From the NCBI GenBank assembly GCA_013368325.1, contig JAACJK010000165.1:248001-312000 (forward strand): 64,000 nt of DNA, read 5' to 3'. Each line of letters starts with the position of its first letter. Position 1 is the stretch's first letter. This DNA is from Ephemerocybe angulata (lineage: Eukaryota > Basidiomycota > Agaricomycetes > Agaricales > Psathyrellaceae). The notes beneath the pieces were generated by a model. That model saw nothing but the letters and a program-made list of their open reading frames with translations. It was not told the DNA's origin and ran no database searches. The position numbers and the translations under genes are program-made. Of the stretch, positions 44,276 through 53,407 are shown piece by piece.

Positions 44276-47200
44276 GTGTAGTCGGGGACCGTCCCATCGA
44301 CTCGGCGCCCGCAGCAGCCCCGCCGCCGAGCCACAGCACCAATGGTGCTCCGGCTGCCTCGTCTCGTTCCGATTCCGCTTCCACGTCTCGTTTCTCGTCC
44401 CCTTTATCGCCTCAGTCTCCCTCTTCGTCTCGTTCCTCTCATCCATCTGCTTCCTTTTATAATTCTGTTCTTTCTCGCTCCACTGTTTCCCAAAACCTGC
44501 TCGCCACCCTCGAGGATAAAGCTGGGCAAAACTACGTGCGCGAGCACGCCGTCTCTATTACGGAGATCTCGCTCGAACCCGACGCCGACGGATCGTATCC
44601 TCAGGCCGAGTTCGAGTCCCAAAAGTACGTCGAGACCTTCAAATATAAGAAGGTCGCGAATCGCGTCAAGCCCGTTTCCGCCGCTCTCCCTCCCCAGTTC
44701 CGTATCGAACGTACCATTCCCCGCGACCCTCTCGTCGACATGCCCGAGCTTCCAGCGCAGCCTCCCGACTTCGTTCCCGGTCAGCGCTACACGCAGGAGA
44801 GGAGAGACGCGATGGGATTAAACAAGGATGGTTTTCTTACGTCAGAAGAGGAGAAGCTAATAGATTGGTTTTTCGTCAACTGCGAGTCGTCGTTCGCGTG
44901 GGATGAGAGTGAAAAAGGTATATTTTCGGACGAGTACTTCCCCCCTGTGCAGATCCCGACGACCGACCACGACGTCTGGATATTCAAGAACATCCCCATC
45001 CCGCCCGGTCTCTACTCCAAGATCATCGACATCATCAAAGCGAAGCAGGCCGCAGGTACCATCGAGCCATCGAACGCCGCCTATCGCTCTCAATGGTTTT
45101 GGGTTCTCAAGAAAGACGGGAAGTCCCTTCGAATCGTACACAACCTCCAGCCCCTCAACGCCGTTACCATCAAAGACTCTGCCGTGCCACCTATCGTCGA
45201 ACCTTACGCTGAATCGTTCGCTGGTCGCGCCTGTTACTCTGTGCTCGATCTCTTCGTCGGCTTCGACCAACGCTCGCTTCACCCCGACTCTCGCGATCTC
45301 ACGACTTTCCAGACGCCGTTGGGAACGTTCCGACTCACACGCATACCGATGGGGTACACCAACTCCCAGCAAGTGCAGCACGGCGACCTCACATTTCTCC
45401 TACAAGACGAGATCCCGCACGTCACCATGCCGTTCGTCGACGACGTCCCCGTGCGAGGTCCCGCCACACGCTATGAGCTCGAAGGCGGAGGATTCGAAAC
45501 CATTCCCGGAAACCCAGGTATCCGCAGGTTCGTCTGGGAGCACATGAAGGACGTCTTGCGTGTTGTCTGGAAGGTTGGAAAGGCCGGTGGAACGTTCTCT
45601 GGTCCGAAGGCGTACATCTGCGTCCCCGAGGCCGTCATCGTCGGTCACCTGTGCACGTACGAAGGTCGTCGTCCCCTCCCCGATCGCGTTCAGAAGATTC
45701 GGGACTGGCCGATCCCGATAGACCTCACCAGCGTCCGTGGCTTCCTCGGGACCATCGGCACCATGCGGATGTTCATTCATGACTTCGCAAAGCACGCCGA
45801 ACCACTCGTCAAACTCACCCGCCGCCGCAAAACAGACGCACCATTCGAGTTCGGTGTCGACGAGCTCCAGGCCATGGAGACCATGAAGCATCTCGTCACC
45901 ACCTCGCCCGCCATTCGCCCTATCGACTACGACTCAGACGGCGAAGTCATCTTGGCTGTCGACTCATCAGTTATCGCCGTCGGGTATGTTCTTTCCCAAA
46001 TCGGGAGAGACGCGCTTCGATACCCATCACGGTTCGGGTCCATTACCTGGAACGAAGTTGAGCGTCGCTACTCGCAGTCTAAAATCGAGCTATTCGGTCT
46101 ATTCAGAGCACTTCGCGACGTCCGCACGTACATTATCGGTGTCAGGAATCTCGTTGTCGAAGTCGACGCCCGGTACATCAAGGGGATGATTAACAATCCC
46201 GATGTCCAGCCCAACGCGACCATCAACAGGTGGATAGCGGGGATCCTCCTCTTCGACTTTGTCTTGCGTCACGTCCCGGCCAAGGACCACACCGCCGCAG
46301 ACGGTCTCTCTCGTCGTGCTCGCGCTCCCGAAGACCCCTCCTACGACGACGACGACTATGAGAGTTGGATCGACTCCGCCAATGCTTTCTCCATCGAGCT
46401 ACTCAACTGGGATCGCCATCCCATCGTCTCGTCTACCCCAGTTTCGCGCTCGAATACATCAGCGCAATATACCCAGCCCCGCATGCTTACTGAAGCGTTG
46501 CGGTGCCTCCTAGTCGTCCACCCGTCCGCGCCGAGCGAAGAGTCCCGTTCTAGTTCAGTCGTCCCGTCAGTCTCAGTCTCGCACGTCAGTAGTACGTCAG
46601 TATCAGAACCCGCGTTGTACCAGCCAGTCCACACCTCGCCACACCTGTCTCTTGCCATCTCGACGCCGCCTTCAGTCGCCGAACCCCAGCCTCCTCGCTC
46701 CTCGAAGGCCGTAGAGAAGGACCACCATATCAGCCTCGTTCAGCATTATCTTCGCACCTTAGAACGTCCAGAAGGGTATTCGGGCAAGGACCTCGAGCGG
46801 TTCATTCGGTACGCTCTTGACTTCTTTGTTCTCGACGACCGCCTATTTCGTCGTAACCGCCACAAGCGACACCAGCTCTACATCCCACACCCTCGCCGTC
46901 TCGCTCTCCTAGAGGAAGCCCACGACTCCCTCGGTCACAAAGGTGTGTTCGCCGTCTCGCAGCGCCTCCTGCTGCGATTCTGGTGGCCGTTCCTCATCGA
47001 GGACGTCAAATGGTACGTCCAGACGTGCCACGAGTGCCAGGTTCGGAACACCACCCGCGTTCACATCCCCCCGACCGTCGCTACACCGTTCTCCCTGTTC
47101 CGCAAGTTTTACATCGACACGATGTTCCTCCCCGCGTCGCACGGCTACATCGGAATTGTCCACGCCCGATGCTCGCTCTCCTCCTACCCCGAATGGCGCA

Positions 47201-48069
47201 TGCTTCGTGCCGAGAACGCTCGCGCGATCGCTACGTTCATCTTCGAGGATATCTTGTGTCGGTACGGGATGGTGGAAGAACTCGTTACGGATAACGGCAA
47301 ACCGTACGTCGCGGTTCTCGACTATCTGAAGGAGCGGTACGGCGTCACCAATATTCGTATTTCGCCGTACAACTCACAGGCGAACGGGCCCGTCGAACGT
47401 CGACACTATGACGTCCGCGAAGCTCTCATGAAGGCGACGAACGGTCGCGAACAGGACTGGCCCCTCGTTGCACACTCGGTGTTTTGGGCGGAACGGGTCA
47501 CGATACAGAAGTCCACTGGGTACTCGCCCTACTACATCGCTCATGGCGTTGAGCCCATCCTCCCTTTCGACTTCGCGGAAGCGACCCTCCTCGCGCCTGC
47601 TCAAACGTCCCTCCTATCGACCGCCGACCTCATTTCACAGCGAGCTATTGCCCTCCAGCGTCGGCAGGAAGACCTCGACCGTGTACGCGACCTCCTCCTC
47701 AAGGCTCGCCTCGCATCGGCTCGTCAGTACGAGGAGAAGTTTAGGGCGACCATTAAGGACTACGACTTCGCGCCCGGCACTCTCGTTCTCGTCCGGAACT
47801 CGAAGTTCGACTCCTCGGTCGGTTCCAAAGCCAAGCCTCGATACCACGGCCCTCTCGTCGTCGTCAAGCGCACCACCGGCGGCTCGTATGTCCTCGCCGA
47901 GCTCGACGGAGCCATCTCTCGTCTCCGATACGCTGCGTACCGTCTTCTCCCCTATCACGCGCGCGACGTCAAGAGGATCCCAGTGTCGTCGTTCACCGAC
48001 CTCGAGGACCATGAGATTGAACTACATACACGAGATCGGGAGCCTCTACTCGACGACAAAACGAACTAG
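44272..48069 (+). CDS. Pol: reverse transcriptase, RNase H, integrase
   Basis: An uninterrupted frame of about 1265 codons in -1 relative to gag. The reverse transcriptase includes W-V-L-K-K-D-G-K-S-L-R, V-L-D-L-F-V-G-F, F-Q-T-P-L-G and the catalytic F-V-D-D box (around residue 387). RNase H follows (I-L-A-V-D-S-S, E-L-F-G-L-F, V-E-V-D-A-R). The integrase has an H2C2 zinc finger (H-D-S-L-G-H...C-H-E-C, about residues 885-925). Its acidic triad is D in Y-I-D-T-M, D in V-T-D-N-G-K and E in G-P-V-E-R-R-H. A GPY/F-like module (K-P-R-Y-H-G-P-L-V-V-V) closes the protein with no chromodomain after it. All catalytic residues are present, so the copy may be active. Its TAG overlaps the stop of the antisense gene. 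Confidence 0.92.
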   Translation: MSVVGDRPIDSAPAAAPPPSHSTNGAPAASSRSDSASTSRFSSPLSPQSPSSSRSSHPSASFYNSVLSRSTVSQNLLATLEDKAGQNYVREHAVSITEISLEPDADGSYPQAEFESQKYVETFKYKKVANRVKPVSAALPPQFRIERTIPRDPLVDMPELPAQPPDFVPGQRYTQERRDAMGLNKDGFLTSEEEKLIDWFFVNCESSFAWDESEKGIFSDEYFPPVQIPTTDHDVWIFKNIPIPPGLYSKIIDIIKAKQAAGTIEPSNAAYRSQWFWVLKKDGKSLRIVHNLQPLNAVTIKDSAVPPIVEPYAESFAGRACYSVLDLFVGFDQRSLHPDSRDLTTFQTPLGTFRLTRIPMGYTNSQQVQHGDLTFLLQDEIPHVTMPFVDDVPVRGPATRYELEGGGFETIPGNPGIRRFVWEHMKDVLRVVWKVGKAGGTFSGPKAYICVPEAVIVGHLCTYEGRRPLPDRVQKIRDWPIPIDLTSVRGFLGTIGTMRMFIHDFAKHAEPLVKLTRRRKTDAPFEFGVDELQAMETMKHLVTTSPAIRPIDYDSDGEVILAVDSSVIAVGYVLSQIGRDALRYPSRFGSITWNEVERRYSQSKIELFGLFRALRDVRTYIIGVRNLVVEVDARYIKGMINNPDVQPNATINRWIAGILLFDFVLRHVPAKDHTAADGLSRRARAPEDPSYDDDDYESWIDSANAFSIELLNWDRHPIVSSTPVSRSNTSAQYTQPRMLTEALRCLLVVHPSAPSEESRSSSVVPSVSVSHVSSTSVSEPALYQPVHTSPHLSLAISTPPSVAEPQPPRSSKAVEKDHHISLVQHYLRTLERPEGYSGKDLERFIRYALDFFVLDDRLFRRNRHKRHQLYIPHPRRLALLEEAHDSLGHKGVFAVSQRLLLRFWWPFLIEDVKWYVQTCHECQVRNTTRVHIPPTVATPFSLFRKFYIDTMFLPASHGYIGIVHARCSLSSYPEWRMLRAENARAIATFIFEDILCRYGMVEELVTDNGKPYVAVLDYLKERYGVTNIRISPYNSQANGPVERRHYDVREALMKATNGREQDWPLVAHSVFWAERVTIQKSTGYSPYYIAHGVEPILPFDFAEATLLAPAQTSLLSTADLISQRAIALQRRQEDLDRVRDLLLKARLASARQYEEKFRATIKDYDFAPGTLVLVRNSKFDSSVGSKAKPRYHGPLVVVKRTTGGSYVLAELDGAISRLRYAAYRLLPYHARDVKRIPVSSFTDLEDHEIELHTRDREPLLDDKTN

Positions 48070-48741
48070 GCATCGGGATAATCGAAATTACCGGCTCTGA
48101 AGCGAGCGTCGAGCTCCTCAAACTCCAAGCAAACTCCCCTCGTCATCCTCCGCCCGAAGTAACTCTCCTCGTTCCCTCCGTCGATCTCCATCCCCCTTTC
48201 CCCCATCCTCTCAGCGTACGGCGCGTATCGGTCGGCCCAGCGAAACAACATGTGCAGTTCATCGGCCAAGTTGATGTCGTCGATGTTCGGCCTCCCCTGC
48301 GTGATGATCTCGGTAACGGTCGCCTTGTCCATCAGCTCGACGGCGAGGACCCGAGCCTCCTCTCGTTCATCGGCCGGAGCGCGGCTCACATGCGCGAAAG
48401 TCAGGCGATGCACGAAGCTCGCCAGCTCGGCCTGCACGTCTCGGTCCAACCTTTCGGTGTCTCCGAACGTCGCAAGCGCCTTGCGTACACGCAGGCAGTC
48501 ATACTGGGTCGACGGCGTCAGCATCTCGATGAAGGAAGTCGGCAGTTTCACGCACCATGTCCCCAACAACGGAGCGGAGCGCAGCTCCACGACCGCCCTC
48601 AGCCGTTTGGAACTCCTGAAGGGACTTGAAGAGCTTGCGGTCGAATAGGTTGCGGTTGCGCCTCATGAGGAGGATCAAGAACGCGTTGAGGTTTAGTGGG
48701 ATAGTCACCGGCTCGGCGTCGACGTCGATGGCGTTGGGCAT
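48066..48741 (-). CDS. Antisense accessory gene of the gypsy element, one intron
   Basis: The minus-strand ATG at 48741 opens 62 codons (48741-48556). A 52-bp intron (48555-48504, GTGCGT...CCCAG, with GCTGACG as a possible branch site) joins in phase 0 to 146 codons (48503-48066). The product is 207 residues. Without the splice both frames are truncated. No domain is recognised; the protein is mostly helical, with E-L-H-M-L-F-R-W-A-D-R-Y in the second exon. It is tail-to-tail with pol, the two stops overlapping by four bases. It lies between pol and the 3' LTR, on the strand opposite to the genomic RNA. ATAAAAGG about 50 bp upstream of the ATG (near 48791) could be its own promoter. Accessory antisense genes are known in some plant gypsy elements; I know of none I can match to this one. 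Confidence 0.7.
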
Positions 48742-49055
48742 GATGGTGCGTATCGGACCTGTTCCTTTCTCGTCCTATCCCTCCCCGCCTTTTATGCGTT
48801 CGCCCTCGTGAAAATTTCGGTGTCCGTGACTCGCCTTCTTAGCAATCCCCCCCTCCCTTGACTCGTTTCGCATCCTCTTCGCCCCGCCGTCGTCATCTTT
48901 CTCCCCGTCGATCGCCGCACAGCCACACCGCCCTTTCCCCGCCTCGCCGTCCGCCTCTCCATCCTCGCCCCTGTCGTACCTCGCTTCCCACCCACCCACA
49001 CCTCTCTCATGTTGTTCTGACTCCTAGAGTCAGAACAAGAAAAGTTCCCGGGGGA

Positions 49056-49469
49056 TGTAAAGGTCGCAGCCCGGCTGCGTACCGACGCCCGCTCCACGAA
49101 CACCCATATAAGGCAATCGCCCCTAGCGCCCATAGGCGCCCACAATCCTGTCGGTTTTGGCCATAGCGCCGATGCCGATCAGGACCCTAAAAGCTCGGTA
49201 ATCCTGCGGGAGTTCCCGTAGCACCCTCGTTCCTCCCTATATAAACGGACTCTTTAGATTTATTTTCCTTTCGTGCTTGCTCACCCCCAGTTCAGTCGTC
49301 CCGTCCCGTCTCGTTTCCCCTCCCTTTTTCCCTTCTATTCTATTATCTCTCTCTCGTACAACCACTACTCAGCCTCAATCAATTCTATTTGACCTATCTA
49401 CGTGCGTACACCCGACTGAAGCCCTCTGTCCACTGCTCCTCCGCACTCGCGTGACTCGTCGTCACTACA
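49056..49469 (+). repeat. 3' LTR
   Basis: 414 bp, apparently identical to the 5' LTR base for base. A G-rich stretch (CCCGGGGGA) immediately upstream (about 49048-49055) is the likely polypurine tract. Confidence 0.95.
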
Positions 49470-51663
49470 ATGACCTGGACGTTGTTTGGGTGGGGCATGT
49501 CGTACGGTTGCATCTCGCATAACCTCAGAGAACGAACATCGTCGCCACGGTTTCCCGTAGCCAACTGCTCACAAAATGCAAAGTGACCGTTGACTACTGA
49601 ACGGACTAGGGAAGTGTGGTTTAGAAACAGCTAAATAAATAGAGAGCTAAAGACTTACGATTTCGATGCATCAGAAATCCACACCCAATCCTCCGCAAGT
49701 CGTCATCAGAAACATGGTCAAGAAATGTGTTGTGGACTATGTCATCCGCATCATCTTCTGGACGCCCACCCATCCCTCTGAAATGAAAAGGATATGTTAA
49801 GAATGAGTTCGCACTTAGCCATAACTCCGAAGACTTACGAGCGAACCCTTTTGACAGCTTTGTCCATCGCACACTTCACGGCATTCCATACGACATCTGA
49901 GGTCGCTCTTCGTTCATCACGAATACGAGGATTGAGAGCCTCTTGATCTTTCCGAATTCTCAGTGCGCTGAAAAAGTGCTTCTTGATCTGAGACTGAAAG
50001 ATTCAAAGAATATGTTAATATAGTTCAATGACAATGATACACGAAGTGACTTACTGCTCCAATAAAGGTCCCCGGAATTTCGTGGCCTCGGGGTGACCGT
50101 TTAGGTCGTGATGCATTCCACGAAATGAAGAGCAAGAGTGAATGCTCATCGACAATATCATCTTTTACCTCCTTGGCAGCCAGCTTGATAGATATGAACT
50201 CCTATTGATAAATAAGGCATGATCAGTACAAGGAGACCTTCACATAGATCAGAAACAAATAGGCCATACCTCCCAGAACCGAACTAAACCTCGCTGTGTG
50301 CGTAAACCCCCCGCCCGCCGGTTGCCCTCAACCTCCTTTGCCCACTGCACGCGTGTTTGCGTCTTGAACGCCTCAAATTTCGCCTCCTTCTCTTGTGGCG
50401 AGAGATCTTCGTCGTCAGAGTCTTCATCAAACTCTTCATCCCCGTCGGGATCGATGCCGGGGTCGTACCGGAGAACTTGAACAGCATCGCGCCCCGTAAT
50501 GCCAAGTTCGTCTAGTAGGCCTGCTTCCTCATCTAAATCTGGGTGGTAAAGATCACCGCCGCCTTCCTCATCCTGAACCTCCTCAAATTCTTTACGGGTC
50601 AACGGGTTATGGATGACAGGCAAATCATCCGAGAGTAGTGCGCCTCGCGTGGGCCCAGATGGTGGAGGCGAGGTTGGTGGTGGAGAATTTGGTGGTGGAG
50701 ACCGTGGTGACAGGGAAGAATGATGACCGGGGTGGGGAAAAGGCGACCGACGGGGCTCAAACGCTGACTCCAGAAGCGATGGAGCTTCTGGAAGACGGTC
50801 AGCGTTGTGAATTGGCCGCTGTGCACTAAATCCGCTGAGCGCGAGAAGCGCTGGATCGATGTTGCGCAGGTCATGTTCATGTTCGTGCTGGGCGTGCTGG
50901 CTGGCGGGTGTCTTGGGCCCAGGAGGGTTGGATTGTGTAGGCGCCGTGTCTACAACAGCGCCAAATGCGGTTGCAGAGGTGCCACTGGGCGCTTGTGGTT
51001 GGGCTGCCCTGTGGGCTGGGGGAGCCGAGTAACTAGGGCAGTGATTGGCGGCGTCCGAATTCGTCGGGGGATACCTAGATGGAAAAGGCACGACCGTCGA
51101 CGGGTTAATAAACTCCAGGAAATACTATCTCAGGCTAATACATACCAATATGATGCAATGCACTCTTTCAGCTGCTTCGTGTTGGCCTTGCTTCGGCGCT
51201 GAATCTTTATCCCAAGCCGCTCGCACTCTTGAAGTAGTGGTGCGCGAAGGCGAATTCGGTCTCTGATGGTCAGGTCAGGTCAGTACGTACAGCGAGCGAT
51301 GGGAATAGTACTACTCACAGTCTCACTTCGAATGATGGCCTCGACTCACGCGTAGCACCCCCAAGGGCACTAGGTACTGGTACCGATGGTGCCACTGCAG
51401 TGGTTGCCGCAAGGTGTGGCAAGTCTTTGCCATCGGCAACTGGCGCAGACTCAGACGCGACTCCATCATGTTGGCTGATGGAGTCCATTTTGAATGATAG
51501 AGGGAGGGTCGAGAAGAGATTAGAACAAGTAAAGGGGATTATTAGGACGCGTAGAATACATTAGAGGTCGCGGTACAACGAGAGGAGGAGCCAGACATGA
51601 TTTTTCGCGGCCCTCCGGGCGGGCGTAAGCTTAGTAAGCGGTTGAGCACTGCATGCCTCAACC

Positions 51664-51731
51664 CAGGTCACAAACTTCGGTGACCTGCCGCGAATCGGCA
51701 GGGCAGGTCACAACTCGCTTGTGACCTGCCC
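51664..51731. repeat. Right-end palindromes of the 16.6-kb insertion
   Basis: CAGGTCAC-8 nt-GTGACCTG (51664-51687) is followed by a perfect 13-bp inverted repeat GGGCAGGTCACAA-CTCGC-TTGTGACCTGCCC (51701-51731), ending 26 bp from the insertion boundary. Confidence 0.9.
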
Positions 51732-53335
51732 TGTCCGAATTCCGGTGAGGTAGTGTCGTTCTCTTCGGATATCGATGTTGCCACCAAACCCGGATGATAA
51801 GTGAGCGAAGACCTTCTTTTGTTCTGCTCAGCGCTGCGGCCAGATCGAGCGAGAACGAGATCAACTATCGCTTGGACCAGTCCTCGGGGACTGGTTTGCC
51901 ATGAAAGGGAAATATTTTGGAGATGGGGGGCTCGATATCCCCTGGGATTGAAGTTGGGGATCTGGTGCTCGATTGGCGATGCAAGGTGTCGAAGAAAAGT
52001 TACCATTATGTAGGTTGGAGGGATATACTGTGGCGTTTCTCCCCATCTAGGGGGCAAGATGTAATAATGGGGCATGAACTTGGTGGCAGCCTGATGGCGG
52101 TCGCTGCGCTTCCGAAGCGGGAGTTCTCCTATCTTGAGCGTCGTGATTTGCATGAGAGACTCGGCGCATGCGACAATGAAGGCCTCGCTGAAATCTACCA
52201 CGTCGAGTTCGAACCCAGTAATCGTGCACCCGAAGCAGAATAAACATTCGAGGAGACCCGCTTCCTGCCTCTCCTTATGCATGATTCTGATGGACGTGAA
52301 CGACAGAAAGTTGATCGATGGAAGGGTAATGGCCGTAGCAAAACCCGGCGCCACAGCGGCCCCTTTGAGCGACAGCGACTGAAGGTGAGGAAGGAATACG
52401 GGCTCCACTGTGATGTTTGCAAGTGAGTATTCTTCTGCTTCGTTTGGGGCGATACGGTCCATGTGCATGTCGAGATGGACAAGGGACCTGAGTGACTTTA
52501 GCAGGTACAGGGCGGTGTGCGAGTGCATGCCGATGCTTTGTATCCCTTCGCCTGGTGCCCTTTTCCAGCTTCCAAGGGTGAGACTCTTGAGGTGCGACCA
52601 CGCTGCAACCGGGAGGTCCTTGAGCAGACCGTACGGCTGTAGAATAGCGACGGACTGTAATGCAGGTGTGGCGATGAGCGGGCGGATTATTCTGGTAGGA
52701 TGACGTTGGGATGCAAATTCGGCGTCGATGAAGACATAGGACAAGGCAGGGAGGGGACCCGCGATGGCGTCAAGAAACTTTATAACGGCGTCGCCATGAG
52801 CTTCACCGTCGAAGTCTCCCGACAGGGAGAAGCATCTCCATCTGGCTGAAGACGCACATACAGCGTCAACGAATTCCTGGAATAATTTCTTGAAGGGAGC
52901 GAGTATCCCCGTCGGAACGGTCCACTTGAAGCCACGGTCCTCCCAAGCCACTTTGACTTTGAATGACATAGTGCATGCCGCTGACCGGCGGGTCATTGCC
53001 TCAACGAGCTGCGTCAGCCTTCGAATCCTATCCTTGGAATCCGGAAAGCTTGGGATGCAGATATCGGCCTGCACCCACAGCCTTGGCGTGCCCAATGCAA
53101 CCCTCCGCCACCGTCGACACACATGGCTGAGATCGACGCTGGGATGCCTATTCTGACCGACAGTCTCCCACCTTTTCTCGTGCCCACCTGCCGCCTCCGT
53201 TGGCCAGCCCTCTTCCACACACGGCAGGCACGCAAGAAAAAGCTCCGCCAGGATATCGTCGGGGATTACAGTGACTCGGAGAGAGGGTCCATAGTCGGTA
53301 TTAATAACCGGGAAAAAGGGAGAAGACGAAGACAT
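51668..53335 (-). pseudogene. 5' part of F-box-like paralogue 5, cut by the insertion
   Basis: I start it at the ATG at 53335 (M-S-S-S-S-P-F-F); an upstream ATG is also in frame. Like paralogue 4 it lacks the N-terminal coiled coil: Y-G-P-S-L-R-V-T-V runs straight into I-P-D-D-I-L-A-E-L-F-L. The F-box core, L-S-H-V-C-R-R-W-R-R-V-A-L and LRR-like body are intact. Near 51815 the open frame departs from homology. The paralogue-like sequence (V-F-A-H-L, N-I-D-I-R-R-E-R) continues in another frame up to 51765, so a small indel precedes the insertion. Past 51765 the frame runs into the element and ends at 51668. The missing 3' end is at 35027-35131. Confidence 0.85.
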
Positions 53336-53407
53336 ATTGAGAGGGATCAGAGTGGCTGAAGTGATATTTAGTGTTGAATATTGACGAGCTGGAGCCAACT
53401 TGAACAT

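Larger units (their letters stand above)
41163..49469 (+). mobile_element. Full-length Ty3/gypsy LTR retrotransposon
   Basis: Two 414-bp LTRs (TGTAAAGG...CTACA) that appear identical by eye flank gag-pr, pol and an antisense gene, for a total of 8307 bp. The 4-bp sequence ATGA is duplicated outside the LTRs (41159-41162 and 49470-49473). Removing the element plus one ATGA restores the recombinase frame. Domain order is Gag, zinc knuckle, protease, reverse transcriptase, RNase H, integrase, as in Ty3/gypsy. No chromodomain follows the integrase. LTR identity indicates a recent insertion. Confidence 0.95.
38804..51488 (-). pseudogene. Crypton-like tyrosine recombinase, coding exon split by gypsy
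   Basis: The start is the ATG at 51488. Exons read 51488-51319, 51262-51146, 51074-50270, 50201-50055, 49993-49839, 49777-49659, 49596-49470 continuing at 41158-41101, and 41039-40884. Later exons down to the stop at 38804 are present, but some joins (near 40855) were not resolved. The N-terminal part has a SAP-like segment (LLQECERLGIKIQRRSK) and acidic, Pro-rich linkers. The core has E-Q-L-A-T-G-N-R-G-D-D, H-K-Y-A-E-R-C-P-L-A-A-L, the catalytic box S-R-L-K-Q-H-F-A-R-H (HxxR) and the nucleophile region S-Y-Y-D-T-Y. A GCR1_C-like DNA-binding region (P-P-L-V-L-L-E-E-T-F followed by W-R) and a Lys/Arg-rich tail follow. The gypsy element interrupts the exon encoding H-P-N-N-V-Q-V-I-K-S, so this copy cannot make a full protein unless another copy supplies it. 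Confidence 0.8.
35132..51757 (-). mobile_element. 16.6-kb composite insertion: tyrosine recombinase + XPG nuclease (with nested gypsy)
   Basis: The insertion splits the C-terminal coding sequence of F-box paralogue 5 and is flanked by GTTCTCT (35125-35131 and 51758-51764). It contains a Crypton-like tyrosine recombinase gene (51488-38804) and, 183 bp further on the same strand, an XPG-family nuclease gene (38621-36517). About 1.4 kb of GC-rich non-coding sequence sits at the left end. Subtracting the nested gypsy leaves about 8.3 kb. No long terminal inverted repeats are seen, but GTGACC/GGTCAC palindromes lie 11 bp inside the left end and 26 bp inside the right end. Tyrosine-recombinase elements usually lack terminal inverted repeats, which fits. 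Whether the nuclease and left non-coding block belong to the same element, or entered separately, is not settled by one copy. Confidence 0.7.

Noticed and set aside
44857..45891. Long minus-strand frames opposite pol
   Set aside because: They mirror the reverse-transcriptase coding sequence and have no domain; only the antisense frame downstream of pol has its own splice structure.
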